Assembly: GCF_033439725.1 (NCBI RefSeq) | Contig: NW_026944383.1 | Coordinates: 8,060,001-8,124,000, forward strand | Reading direction: 5' to 3' | DNA from: Neurospora tetraspora | Taxonomy: Eukaryota > Ascomycota > Sordariomycetes > Sordariales > Sordariaceae | Length of the DNA: 64,000 bases | Shown here: one piece after another, positions 12,997-25,436 of the stretch | Layout of the letters: every line of letters begins with the position of its first letter | Numbering within the stretch: the stretch's first letter is position 1 | The notes under the pieces: model-generated | Databases searched by the model: none | What the model was told of the DNA's origin: nothing | Seen by the model: only the letters and a program-made list of their open reading frames with translations | Program-made: the position numbers and the translations under genes

Positions 12997-15104
12997 TATG
13001 GCTTGGGTCCAGTGGTCGAGAGGGTGTTCCAAGAAAAAAAAAAGAGGAACAGGTAGAAGGGAGCCAGAACCAGACCAGAGGAGGCTCAAAGGGAAACTCG
13101 AAACTCCAAACTTGAAACCTTGGTTGAAGCTCAGATGACTGCCCGTGATGGAGACTCGAGTCCAAGTGCTCCTGCAGCAACAGCAGCACCACAGATAGTA
13201 TCTCGGATCCCTGGGCTCCCGTCCTCTCCTAGTCGAGTGTCCCAGATGATGCACTGGCCCTTATCAAAACATGGTAATTTAAAAGCAAAGCAGCGGTAAG
13301 ACCCAGTGACGATGAACAGATAATGCACAATGCGTAGAGAGTAGTTGACCGAGAAACCAAGAAACCAAAAAAGTTTGGAGAAGCGAAACACCGAAACGTT
13401 TTCCTTTCCACGACTGATGAAGCACAAACCGGAACATTGCGAGGGGGGAAGAAAGAGAAGTCTTTCTTTCTGAGAGGGGTCGGGGACAAAACAATGGGGC
13501 AGAAATTTCTTGGGCTTGAAGGAAGATGGTGCAAGATTGTTCGTTATCGCCAGATGCCGTGGGCGAAACAGGAGGGTGATTGGGAAGGAGCTTTCTTAGT
13601 CCCGTCCACTCCGAGTCCCAGTCCAGGACAGCCCGGGCAGGAGCGAGTCCTTGTCGCTTTCCTCGCCGGCTTGCTGTTGCTCGCTTCTGCTGTTGATGGC
13701 CGAGACGTGCCTGCCTTGGGACAAAGTAGAAGTAGTACCACGAACAACACTCCGACTTGCACCCGTGGACGAAGAGTCACTGCAGCACAGGACGGGAAGA
13801 GGAGGCCGGGTTCAACTCAAACCTTGCCAAGGTAAGGGTAGATAGATAGCCACAGTGCTAGCGAGGGTCGTCGGCAAGGCGGGATGCCGACAGCCACTCT
13901 TGGATATCCAGCGCAAGGCACGTCATCCATGATATCCTGACCATCAATGTCTGCCTTTCGAATCCATTGGCATCCATTGGACCATTGGACCATTGGCATC
14001 CGAGCACGCCGAGAAAGTCAGCGATGTTGGTTCCCAGCTGTAAGGCAGTGAAAGGGAGGACTCAGCAGACTCGGCCAGATGTGTCCTCGATCAAAGCGGA
14101 AGGCTGGCTGCGAGAATCGGACGTGAAACCGCAACACTGCCGACACGTGGCTCAAGTCAGCCTATGGATTTGTTCGTCTCTTGGCTTGGACCACTGGGTA
14201 CTCGTGTACTGTGCCCTCTGGTCGCTGCAGTGCTGAGAATACAGACACGACTGAGAGTGGGTTATGGTAGTGTACAGCTGAGAGAGGGCAGAGAGCTAAG
14301 ATCATCGACTGACAGCGACTAGCTGCCTGACCAATCACTACCTGTCGTGACTTGACCATTGGAGTTTTCGGATAAACAATGAAAACTAAGTAAATGCCTG
14401 TCTTTGTGGGTCAGGTAATATCTCAAAAGAACCTCAGCTGGGACCAGGGACGGTGAGGGTGAGGCACATCTCGAGTTGCAGCACTGCAGCAGGAGCGGTG
14501 GGACGTCCATCATGAACGGGAAGGCTTCATGCCGTGTTCCATTCTTCGGAGCTTGTTGCCCTTGCACCCTTGACCGCTGCTCTCAAAGGGAAGGTGCGCT
14601 TGAGGTAAGGGGAGCTTTTTGTTGACGACGAGGAAGCAACCGCTCCATTTCTTCCCGGTCCCGTCCACTTCTGCGCCTAAGCCCTGTGGCCCTTGTGGTT
14701 GCTTTTAGCGCAGGTCATCCCTGCGACAGGTGGGAGGCGCCATCCCAGGGAGCCCCGGCCAACATCGTCCGAACGGGTCGACCAGGTGAAAGCTGCCGTC
14801 CCATTGGTCACATGGCACAAAATGGCGGGGCCAGAGAACGAAATGCTACCCCGCGCCGCCGCTCACCTCATTCTCGGCCCACCCGACCGGGACACGGCCG
14901 GCAAGCAGACCGGGGCAGCAAAGCTCACTGAAGCTCAAGCTCACGCAGCAAGAGGCGACCATCCGGCCAGGCCACCGCAACGCGTCATTCGCTGGAGACT
15001 TAATTCACACAGGTACATACTCCCATGTCTGAGATCGAGATATCATCATGACTTCACAACTGAGGCTTACCCTTTATAGGATTATACATTAATTACCCTT
15101 CACC
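12997..15104. other. Divergent promoter region between the RhoGEF and Nas2 genes
   Basis: This 2.1-kb stretch separates two divergently transcribed genes. It contains no gene I can support. Open frames at 13131-13534 (-) and 13437-13835 (+) overlap each other and show no family. A cluster of CCATTGG motifs lies at 13964-13996 and is listed separately. Confidence 0.55.
13964..13996. promoter_or_regulatory. Cluster of four CCAAT-type boxes
   Basis: Four exact copies of CCATTGG (CCAATGG on the minus strand) occur within 33 bases at 13964, 13974, 13982 and 13990. CCAAT boxes bind the Hap/NF-Y complex in fungi. The cluster lies about 1 kb upstream of both divergent genes. A regulatory role is inference; it could also be a chance micro-repeat. 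Confidence 0.35.
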
Positions 15105-15931
15105 ATGAGCATGAGCAATCTCCATGCGCCTACTGTCCCTTCGGGACCGACATCTGCCCCTACTTCCAACGGCAATGCTGCCCATCTATCCTTTGCTGAG
15201 CTCCAACGCAAGAAGGATGCTATTGAGGGGGAGCTCAAGGCGCTCAGCGGAGTGCTTGATTCGGTTGGTCCACTTCATACCCAGCCTTCATCAAGACAGT
15301 TGACTGATGATATGATCCAGCACGGCGTGGACATGAACACAAACCTCCTTACCCCCGATGGCTTTCCCAGATCCGATATCGATGTTGCGCAAATCCGAAC
15401 AACAAGGTCGCGCATCATCCGTCTTCGCAACGATTACAAGGAGTTGATGGCCTTGATCGAGAAGCGTCTGCATGAGCACTTTGCCAGCATTCAGGATGAC
15501 GAAGAGCCAGCAGCTATCCCAACTGATCAGTCCGCTCCGCTGCCAGATTCGGTGCCTGAGGTTTTGGAGCAGCCATTCGCCAAGGTTAACAGTGTCGTTG
15601 ACAACAGTCCGGCGGCCACAGCAGGCCTAAAGGCCGGCGATCTGATCCGCAGCTTTGGTTATGTCAACCGGTCCAACCACGACAACCTCAGGAAGGTGGC
15701 AGAGTGTGTTCAGGGTAATGAAGGGGTAAGTCATCTCAGGCTCTGCCAGCCCTCAGTAACTGCCAGCCTGGAGAAAGCTGAGCTAACGGGTATACTTCCT
15801 AGCAAAATATTCTCGTCAAGGTCTCTCGGAGCACCGCAGGGACACGAGCCCAAGAGCTTCGGCTAACGCTGACTCCTCGCCGCGACTGGGGCGGTAGAGG
15901 TATGCTTGGATGCCATATCTTGCCACTATGA
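15105..15931 (+). CDS. nas2: 26S proteasome assembly chaperone Nas2/PSMD9 (p27)
   Basis: Exons 15105-15725 and 15803-15931 give 249 residues; the intron is GTAAGT...TTCCTAG, phase 0. Residues 25-125 hold the Nas2 N-terminal helical region, beginning near LSFAELQRKKDAIEGELKAL and including the RTTRSRIIRLRNDYKELM helix. A PDZ domain spans roughly 148-235, with PFAKVNSVVDNSPAATAGLK as the carboxylate-binding side and GDLIRSFGYVN next to it. The C-terminus LTPRRDWGGRGMLGCHILPL is the diagnostic end of the PSMD9/Nas2 family. The family binds the ATPase Rpt5 C-terminus during base assembly of the proteasome regulatory particle. Start is the first ATG (CACCATGAGC). Length matches the family. Confidence 0.96.
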
Positions 15932-16818
15932 AAAGGCAACGGAGGCTAGATGATTGCCTGGAGCTAGGCAGAGGAAGATTGTGATACGAATGTAGCGTCA
16001 TTGGGCACCGAATCCGCCCAAATTTGTGAGGGAAGAATCAGGATGCACCACTGCCGCCTGAAAATGAGGCCTCTTTGGGAATTTGCTTTGTAATGAAGGA
16101 ACAACGGACCTGAGACTGACTGGCATTCGAAAGACGAACCAAAAAGCCAAGACGCCAGGGGTCCTCCCTCACCGTAGTAACAAAGCCAGAACCAAAACAA
16201 AACAAACGAACTTCAGACACGGCGTATGCGCCCACCAGAACAGAATAGATGAAGAGGCAAAACCTTGCTCAAGATGATGTGCGCAACCTGGCGAAGATTC
16301 GACAACCATGCTCAGCTTTGTGTGACACAATTGAAAATTCCAGACTGCAAGAGAAAACGAGCAAACCTGGTGACAGAACAGAAAGAAAAGAAAAAGATGG
16401 AAATCCCAACGGCGGCAGAGTGAATGGCATCGGTTTGGCTTCCACAGGTTGACTGGTTGAGGTTGCCGCACTGACCAGGCGAGTCACGTGCCCTTCACCT
16501 AACAAGCACCCCGCCGCCCAACGAGTTTTTCGTCAAGGCTGGTGGTCTTCCCTTGAGCGGGTGCCTTGAAAACACAACATCATCCACCAGGCTGTCTGAG
16601 GTCCACTGCTTTCTCTCTTTTGACCACACCCATTTTCCCACCCTCTGCAAAATCGCAAAGGTGCGTCTCTAGTCGGATTTGGATCCCTCCCTCCCTCGCC
16701 CTTATTTAACCTACAGATACCCCGCCCATCTGTGTCGCTCCGACCGGTCGATAGCTGACTTTCCCAAAGGACTTGTTTACCTGCTTCTTTTCGCCTGCGA
16801 TATTAAGCATCATACACA
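15932..16818. other. Intergenic region between Nas2 and Ran
   Basis: This stretch holds the Nas2 3' end and the Ran promoter and 5' leader, which is pyrimidine-rich from about 16600 onward. Short open frames occur on both strands, and I support none as a gene. Confidence 0.6.
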
Positions 16819-17830
16819 ATGGCTGCCTCGACCCCTACTTTCAAGCTCGTCCTCGTCGGTGACGGTGGTACCGGCAAGGTCAGTCCACATCCTAAGCTCC
16901 TCCCTCCACGACATGGACGGCATCATCAAACACCATCGACGCTCCAGTATATCGCTGCGCTGCGGGGTGGTGTTGGTGGGTACCCGTCTGCTTGCTTGGA
17001 CTGTTGCGCTAACACCATGATGCCATCACCAGACCACCTTCGTCAAGCGCCACTTGACTGGTGAGTTCGAGAAGAAGTACATGGCCACCCTCGGTGTCGA
17101 GGTCCACCCTCTCGGCTTCAGCACCGTAAGTCTTGATGGCCCCCGACTACAACAAACGCATCCTCGCACGCGCGCTCGCTCGACGAACCCGATGCTGACC
17201 TAACCACCCCCCCGCGCAGAACTTCGGCCAGATCCAGTTCGATGTCTGGGATACCGCCGGTCAGGAGAAGTTCGGTGGTCTCCGTGACGGTTACTACATC
17301 AACGGCCAGTGCGGTATCATCATGTTCGATGTCACCTCCCGCATTACCTACAAGAACGTTCCCAACTGGCACCGTAAGCGCCCTTCATTCAGAATCCGTC
17401 GCAACATATGACAACATCTGACAAGCCATCTAGGTGATCTCACCCGTGTCTGCGAGAACATCCCTATCGTCCTCTGCGGTAACAAGGTCGACGTGAAGGA
17501 GCGCAAGGTCAAGGCCAAGACCATCACCTTCCACCGCAAGAAGAACCTCCAGTACTACGATATCTCCGCCAAGTCCAACTACAACTTCGAGAAGCCCTTC
17601 CTCTGGCTCGCTCGCAAGCTCGTCGGCAACAACGCTCTCGTATGTTATCCCACCGCCAGCTTCGAGAGAAGTATGATGTCTAACTGTGTCTCTAGGAGTT
17701 CGTCGCTGCTCCCGCCCTTGCTCCTCCTACCGCCGTTGTCGACCAGGAGCTTATGGAGAAGTACCGCGCCGAGATGGACGAGGCCGCCAACATGCCTCTT
17801 CCCAACGAGGAGGACGATGATGATCTCTAA
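16819..17830 (+). CDS. ran: GTP-binding nuclear protein Ran/Gsp1
   Basis: Five exons (16819-16878, 17033-17125, 17220-17373, 17434-17639, 17696-17830) give 215 residues, the usual length for Ran. The P-loop GDGGTGKT is split by intron 1. Switch I follows ([15 protein letters not shown]), then switch II ([20 protein letters not shown]), the guanine-specificity motif NKVD, and [19 protein letters not shown]. The acidic tail [17 protein letters not shown] is diagnostic of Ran and not of other Ras-superfamily members. Ran drives nuclear import and export and mitotic spindle and envelope assembly through its GTP gradient. The intron-rich 5' end and the C-ending codon use fit a highly expressed fungal gene. 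The start is the only ATG compatible with the first exon. Confidence 0.98.
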
Positions 17831-20800
17831 GCAGATGGATAGGGTCGGCTTCAGGGCCCGGCTCAGGCGAAACCCCCCTGGTCAGGAGTCATGGAGTTGT
17901 GGGAAAATGAAAGATTGGTAATGTCCGTTATGAAAGGATGAGCGGGTCTTCCAGACGCAAATGACAAAAAAATTACTTCGCATTCGGGGCAGTCACCGGT
18001 CCGGAAACAGGTTGGAGAGAAACTAGCCTTTTTGTCACCACGTCGTCTTGGAGGATGAGGGAAAGCGGTCGAAGTCTAAAGCGAGAAAGACAAGACAGCA
18101 AAAGAGAGAGGTCGTCGATTCCAAAGGTCTTTCGTGTTTCTTTTGCACTGGGAGCTTGAAGGATGGGCTGCTAATGTGGTTGTTCGACTTTGCCGACTTA
18201 CACGACGACAAGCTCATACTCCCGTTATCACAACATCTGGACATGACACTCGATCTGAATGAGGAGGGCGCGAACTTAGCCAAAGCAAATGGGGAGGTAG
18301 ACCTGCATGTTTTTCTTCTCGTTTCACGATAACGACTCCCATTTTATTTAGTAGGTAGATTATCTAGATAGGTACACACAAACCACCACAAAAATACCCT
18401 TCTACCATTTTTTTGGTGCCCATCATTTTCTTTCATGATGGTATCATATGTCGATATCAAACGGCCACAATGAAACGATGAAAGCGATAAGGTTAGGCGG
18501 TGAGGCCCATCCGTACCACCCCGCCGGCGCGTCCAACGGCGAAGTGCGTGGGGCGTTGGGCGGGCTCCCTGGCATCCTGGCAATGACATCAAACCACAGC
18601 TCAGCTTTCTCTTGTCGTGTCGCTCTCATTTTTGCCTGCCACTCACTGTCGCTGCCGCGATCCCTTGCCGCTCTGTTTGCACCCATCAGTCAAAGTGAAG
18701 CTGCCCGTGAGTCATGGTTCATTTAGCAATAGAGTAGCATACGGTGCCAAAATCAGGCAGCACAGCAATGGAGACCTGTTATTGGCACACGAAAAAACCC
18801 TATTTGTCCGCGCCAAGCGCCAAGAAGGTGAGATGCCTGCCGCTGATTAAACCTTGCGCGGGCCAAGACATCGCCAAAGACAAGACAAAACACCGACAGG
18901 CTTCAACGGTTTCAACGAGCTCACCCTGACCCGCTGGAGACTTCACGGTGGACGATACTGGAGACGACATTGGATGTCGCACCGGACCTGACAACTTGAC
19001 TAGGCTTTGACGATTGGGCTTTCACCGAGAAGAATCGAAGAGTCATTACGGGCTACTACCCCGTTGGAATTCATCGAGTAGAACTCGGGGACAGGAAACG
19101 AAATGAGACGAAGGACCGACGACGCTGGACCGAGGCCATTACGGAAGAGATCACTGCTGTCGCGGTCACAGACAGGCAGGCGGAGGGTCAGTTCAGTTCG
19201 GGTCAAGATCAGGCAGGCCACTGCAGCCAACAGGCCCCGGGCTTCAGAATATCAACACCCACGGCCGGCCGACGGTACCAGAAGCTGCGAGATCCGGAGA
19301 CCCGTTGCGATCATGAAGGGAACATGGCCGGTGAGGTGGAACCGAAGGGCTCGTCCGTCGATTTAGCTGCCTATCAACATATCCAGACGGATGGAGATAG
19401 GCTCCGTTGTGTCTCTCTATCGCCTCACTTCCAGTCGCGCTTCGTATGGCCGGCCCTCTGGCTCCTTCACCTCGGGTCTTGGAACACTCACGGCACCAGA
19501 GGCCGACCCAGTTAGACTCGGGCGGGACTCGTTGCGAGAAGTAACGGAGCATGGCCCGTCGAAGTGAAGGCCCGGTGGTGGGGCGGGACGAATGGCTTTT
19601 CCACCTACTCGGAGAGCTCGTTGCTAGGTAAGGTACCTTTGGCGACCTGTGCTTGAGATCAGATGGGCTGGGATGAGATGAGATGAGTTGCGTCTGTCTA
19701 TCTCTACTGCCGCCTCACTTCACTTCCAGTCACGTTGGACCTTGGACCTTTGGTCCTGTTGTCGCCTTGGACCTTGGACGATAGGCTGTCAGCCCAGCCC
19801 AGCTCATCTCAGCTCAGCGCTGTTGGGCTGGCTCCATGTCACCCACTCAGTACTTTGTTCACTGCGTGTCATAAGGCCGGTTGTGGATCATTATTACCGG
19901 CTTCGTTTGTTGGGACCTGAGTGGTTCGATACCAAGGGACGTCAAAGGTCAGGAATAACGGCATCAGTCCGTTCGGTCCAGTTGATGAATCTGAGTATAT
20001 CCGTTGTTGGAAACTGCTGTCTAGTGGCGGCGGTATGGGCATATCGGTCACCGTTCTGTCCTTAGCCAGGGGCAGTCAACATTCTCGCCATGTCCTGAGC
20101 GTTGGTGGCTTTGGGCGACCGGAAGGGGAGAATGGATCTCAACATGCCGGGCAGTTGTCAGGCAGCTGAGCAAGTGCTTCAGCTTCAGCTAGTCGATTGG
20201 AGGTCTTGATGAACTATGGAAATTGGATATATGGTGAGCACGAGCATAGTGTGCTCAACTGGCCTCGGCTCTCGTCTTCAACGCAGTAATGAAACGCTTG
20301 ATGGAGAAGTGACGTGCGGCAGGGGCGAGAGGAGGATGTCAGGTTGCTTGGGAAAGTTCTCAGCGGGCGTTCTCAGCCACCACCTTTTCCATCGAAAAGA
20401 ACCCTCCTGACTTATGAGAAGCCTGCGCCAACAAGGCTTGCAGTCTACAAACCCGACACTGACGAGTACCACCCTTTTTCCATCCTTTTCACGCACGTCT
20501 TGACTCTGGTTTATATCGAATACTCTCTTGTCCAGGCTCAGGCTGCGGTGATGGACCGGTCCAGACACTGGCTGGTAGATTAGTGATCTTCAGACACGAT
20601 GAAGTTCCAGGTTCGTCAAGCCTCTTTGTTTTCTTGGTTTTTTTTTTTTTGTTTTTTTTTTTTTGTGAAAGGGGGATCTACCTGTCGTTGTCTTCTTATG
20701 AATGACTGACGTTGTCGTAGTCGTTACGGTGCAGGTCTGTGTCTTTGCCTATTTCTCCACGTGGCCCTTTTTTGGGCTTTAGAAGCCCTTCACCCGGTTA

Positions 20801-21486
20801 CTGCCGTCTGTCTGTGTCACCTTCTCTAGCAAGAAGGTCTGGGACAATTGTTCTTTTTATGGTGCAACCACTTCTCTGTCAACTATTCACACACGAAAAT
20901 GGACAACGAGCTTCCTCCTTGTCGACACTCGGCACCGAAGCCGTTAAGTGGTTGCCTAGATGGGACAAAGGCTTTGCGGGCCAAGCCGTGTTCAGGGTAT
21001 TTCCGTGTTCCTGTTTCTCAAAAGAAAAGGGCGGTTGACCTCTCTGGCCTCGTGGTGGCATTAGGCTTGTTTGGGCACACAAAGAACCCGCCTTCTTTTC
21101 TTTCCCTTCCTCCTTCCATGTGGTTTCTATACTTACTTACCACTTATTAGGGGCAGCATACTGCAACCTACCTATCCTAATGACAGCCCACGCTAAAAAA
21201 GCCATGGAGGGTGAGTACATGTACAATGTGTAGCAACGTTCCATCCCTCCCGAGAACAACAGCGGGTCAGATGAAGTTTGGATGGCACTGAGAACGGGAG
21301 TGAAAAAGAAAGAAAAAAAACGGCTGCGGCTGCGGACCCTGCGGTTGTGGCTGCGTAGAAGTAAAATGGATGCCCCCCGATCGAATTTCGATGTGTCAAC
21401 CGGTCTGTCTGGGCTCTTGATGCCTCTTCTTACGACGATGTGGGGTGTGAATCGTTCATCTTTTTCAAGCATTTTCGTCTCCAATC
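17831..21486. other. 3.7-kb intergenic region, no gene supported
   Basis: The first ~500 bases are probably the Ran 3' UTR. The rest has many short overlapping open frames on both strands but no recognisable protein. Two adjacent T-runs lie at about 20638-20665. DNA composition is GC-balanced and not RIP-like. Confidence 0.45.
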
Positions 21487-24243
21487 ATGAGGGGGGACAA
21501 ATTGTGTTTAGGGCTATACCAGGGATCGCGACGGCTACGACGACCACTAGCAACACTACGGTCACCGCATATACTCTTCTTACTAGCCCTCCTTCTCGCC
21601 CACTTGACCGTCCTCGTCTCAGCAACCACCAATTACACTTTCTACAAACAGGATCCGAAACATGTTGGGTACTGGGTCGATGAGAAGGCTTCTCGTGGTA
21701 AGTTAACTTCTCACGCACCAACACCAATAGTCCGTCCACTCCCATGAAATCCCCTTAACTGCACTGCACCTTCAACTTCCCACCTCCCTCCTTGTGGGAT
21801 CTCATATCTCACACACCATCAAAGGTACCAGTAAAGCTAACAAGAACGACGACAATATGAACAGTAACCAAACTCACCCTCGATGCGGGCCACTACTGGG
21901 TGACTTCCTCCACTTTCCAAGCGGCCTGCAAATTGGGCCATTATTTCAACGACTGCCCGATGCCGACAAGGTGCATCAAGGAATATATCAGTACCTCTTT
22001 CCCCGATCCGAGGTACAAGCCCTACAGAGAGGTGGTTGAGTATGATAATGGGAGTCGGGAGACTTGGTGTGTGCGCTCCTTTTTTTTTTTTTTTTTCCTT
22101 TCCTGAACTCTTCCTTCTCCATCTACCTTCCTTTCTACTCCCGATTCTGTTTTTCCCACAATAGGCCTTTGCCTTGTCCTTCTCTCGCCTCTTGAAATTT
22201 TCTTTCTTCTTTTCTTCTCTTCTTTTCTTCTCCTTCTATAGTGCTTCCTTTCTATTATTATAGTTTCCCACTCCGTCCCCAAGCTAACAAACCCCCTTCC
22301 CCCCTCCACACAGCTTCAACGACGAACACCCACCCACCCCCTTCCCCAGCACCCCCTTCACGCCCTCCTCCTGCATGCCCATGACCATCACTCTCGCCCC
22401 TTACTACGCCAACAACGCGCCAGATGTACAAGGACGGTCAAGATACGCCAACCTTGGTTGCCGGCCATTGTACGACGACAACGGGTCAGGGGGGTGGAAT
22501 CCCAAGAATGTGATTTACGCGGCCTTGGGAACGGCGATTGGGGCTACACAGACGGCGGCGGCGGCAGGGTTGAAGCTGGTGGAGACTAGGATTGTGATGC
22601 AAAATGAGATTCCCAGCAGAACCAGAACCGACGATAACTCCAGAGACAACAACGATGACGACGACGTCCCCCTCCTAGGCGGCGCCTCCATCTACACCGA
22701 CGAAGACGGTCTGCTCCACATAAGCGACGGGCCAACTAGCACCAGCACCAGCACTTCCACCGGCCGTGGGGCCAGTACCACCAGTACGAGTTACAGCACG
22801 ACGATGGCCACCTCAATTTCCCCCCCCGGCCACCCTCCTGCCATTAGCTTTATGTTACCGTCTGAGACCCATTCCACGGTGACAACACAAATGGTACCGG
22901 GGCAAGATCAATTGGCAGGGGAAGATTTCGATCCTATGGAGACTGCTATTGCCGCAGCTACTAACAGGACCACCACTCGCACTAGTACGAACACTGGCAC
23001 TACCACTGGGACCGATTCTACTACTGACACCGGCACTCCCACCGACACGGACACTCCCACTCCCACCGACACTGACACTGACACTGATCCCGAAAAGCAA
23101 CAAGAAGACGGCGACGACAGAACCACAAAATACGAGGGAAAAAACAAAAAATGGATAACAGCCGCCATAGTAATGGGAAGCATCACCGGCGGGATCTTCA
23201 CTTGCTTGGCAGCTTGGTGCGTTCTTTCGCGGCGGTATATCAGGCGGGTGTTGAGGATTGAGAGACGACGAAGTCCGAGTCCGTCCGCTGGACAGCATAG
23301 TTATGGTTGCCTCCGCTCGTCCCTAACAAAATTGATGAGGAGACCTTTAACCGTATTCTTAACGGGCCTAACGGGCCTGACGGGTCAACTAGTTCTAGGT
23401 CGCATCAAGCTGGTCAGGGATGAGGGAGGAGGTGCAAGAACAAGAAGACACGGACCCAATGACTCTCAGGGGCAGGGGCACTCTCAGGGGCAGGGGCAGG
23501 GGCAGGATGAAGAAGAGGGAAGAATAAGTCAGGATAATCCGTTTCAGGATCCTATTCCTCCGTGGCAGCAGCAGCAACATCAGGGGGGTGTTGGGCATGG
23601 TAATGGGCTGTTTGAGACTGGGGATTGTACTAGGGATTGTAGGGATTGTGTCAGGGATTGTGAGAAGAGGGGGGAGCGGGAGTTGAAAAGGAAGACGGGG
23701 ACAACGCAGTTGTCGATTATTGACGAGGTGACTGAGCCGGGGAGTAAGAGGGGGAGCGGGGTGGAGAGTGCTTCCAATCCTGTGGAAGAGGAGGTGGAGG
23801 AGGAAGGGAGGGATAGTTGGCCTGCGTCACCTCTCCGATTACTAGAGTCGCCTGATGAGGGGTATGCTAGTACTTGTAAATCGGGTGAGGTGGTTGATGT
23901 GTATATAAAGAGGGAGAGTGGCGCGAGTAGTTTAGGGGGCTCTTCCAGCGAGAAGGTGGATGAGGGAGTGGAAGGGGAGGGGGAAGCGGAAGTGGAAGAG
24001 GAGGTGGAAGTGGAAGAGAAGAGGGGTGGATTGAAGAAGGGGACGCAGTTATCGATTATTGACGAAGTAACCGAGCCAGGAAGCAAGAGAGGGAGTGGAG
24101 TGGAGAGCACTTCCAGTCCTGTGGAAGAGGAAGTGAGGGATAGTTGGCCTGCCTTGCCTGATCGATTACTGGGGTCACCTGATGATAGGTCTGCTGATGG
24201 TCGTGAATCCGGTGAGGTGGTTCATGTATATTTGGGGCAGTAG
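21487..24243 (+). CDS. Hypothetical single-pass membrane protein with Cys ectodomain and duplicated tail
   Basis: Exons 21487-21697, 21865-22066 and 22314-24243 join in frame to 780 residues. I recognise no family. A hydrophobic signal or anchor segment lies at about 28-46 (HILFLLALLLAHLTVLVSA). The ectodomain has spaced cysteines (AACKLGHYFNDCPMPTRC, then ETCFNDEH) and a long Ser/Thr/Asp stalk ending in TDTDT repeats. A transmembrane helix at about 418-443 (ITAAIVMGSITGGIFTCLAA) is followed by a basic stop-transfer (SRRYIRRVLRIERRR). The cytoplasmic tail has a Gln/Gly minisatellite, a Cys-Asp cluster (GDCTRDCRDCVRDCEKR, near 574) and two copies of a ~65-residue unit beginning TQLSIIDEVTEPGS (near 602 and 715), separated by a Glu/Val run. 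The architecture suggests a wall- or surface-sensing protein; this is inference only. The second intron contains a 19-base T-run. The exact N-terminus is less certain than the rest. Confidence 0.72.
23460..23515 (+). repeat. GGGGCA minisatellite inside the membrane-protein gene
   Basis: Repeats of tctcaggggcaggggca encode a Ser-Gln-Gly-Gln-Gly-rich run in the cytoplasmic tail. The unit is a multiple of three overall, so copy number can change without breaking the frame. Confidence 0.7.
23704..24240 (+). repeat. Internal duplication in the membrane-protein tail
   Basis: Two copies of a ~200-bp segment start near 23704 and 24043. Both encode TQLSIIDEVTEPGSKRGSG, then a ValGlu-Ser/Pro-Val-Glu stretch, a DSWPA motif and a C-terminal SGEVV(D/H)VY motif. 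They are separated by a Glu/Val-rich low-complexity linker. Confidence 0.85.
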
Positions 24244-24410
24244 GTAAAATATCGAGGGAGTGCCCCTGGTGTTGAAAAAGCCTAATGGTTCTACCGTTAG
24301 TGAAGCTGGAGTGAAGAATAATGATAATGACTGTGATAATGCTGGAGGATATCAACGAGCGCGTGGTGCCATGAGTTGAGATAGCGAGGGGAAGATGAAC
24401 CCATCTTCTT

Positions 24411-24511
24411 AGTCGAAGCCATCACATCGACCACGGCTTTCTTTTTAGTCCTGACTCCCTGTATACTTTCACCGGCTTCGACGGCGCCAAAATGTGATCG
24501 CAAACTGTCCG
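24411..24511 (-). pseudogene. Exon-like relic, left copy of an inverted pair
   Basis: On the minus strand this segment reads DSLRSHFGAVEAGESIQGVR followed by a Lys-rich VVDVMASTKK. It matches, in inverted orientation, the segment at 25437-25537 (shared blocks include ggacagtttgcgatca, gccggtgaaagtatacaggg and tggtcgatgtgat). The reading frame continues leftward to 24297 without a recognisable domain. I do not know the parent gene. It could also be the arm of a small inverted-repeat element. Confidence 0.5.
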
Positions 24512-25436
24512 GCAGTGGTAACCTACTGGCAGAACATAACCAGACCAGACCATTCAGTCACTAGCAGGACACTCGCAAGTACAGTAGCAGACATCTTTCT
24601 TCCTCGCGTCCCGAGCCTTTTAAAAAAGCCCAAGAGCACAATGAAAAAAAATAAAGTTGTGATGTAGGCCGGTCAGACTTCCATCGAAACCCACCCCGCC
24701 CAAGCGCCCGAAGGCAGACCTCGAGAAAAAGAAATCGGGGTACAGATCATCGCCACTCTCTATACAGTCTGCGCGAAACAAACCGCCACCTTTGCAGGCA
24801 GGACGAGAGTAAAAAAAATAAAGGATTCTCACTGTTGGGAAACGAGGATATTGGTCATCAACCCGGGTGGGATCTGTGGCTCCTTTAGGGAACACAAAAG
24901 AGGACAAATACTATAGAAATGATTCTCCTGTTGGTGGGGGGTGAATGTGGTTAGCAGAGTTGTTCAGAAGAGTGAGTTCGGAGGCGCATTCTCCTAGGTA
25001 GAGAGGAGAGCGGATCCCAGTAGTAGCAGTAGGGGGGGGACTCACTGAAGTATTGTCGACATGAAGAAAAAAAGAAAAAGAAAATTGAATTGGGAGGAGG
25101 GAGGGGGATATTTTATACCCTTCCCAGAGATGCCTCTGTTGGTCTGTGCACGTGTGAAAATTCGGGGGTCCACTAGGGGACTTTCACTTGACCAAACTCC
25201 GTAGAGGTACCCGCTCGGCCCGTCCCGTCTTTGGTTCCACTCCATTCCGGCTTACTCCACTCTTCGGATACTCCGCTGGTCGTCCGGCCCCGGCGAAGAG
25301 CTAAAGACTCGGCATCGTCGAACCGGACGTCCATGTCATGTTGAGTCTAGGTATCCCCTTTCGTAGAGCGCCGGGTTCAGCTGCCATGTGCATGTCAAAG
25401 TAGCTTCACAAATCTGTGTCAGCATAAGACAGAGCG

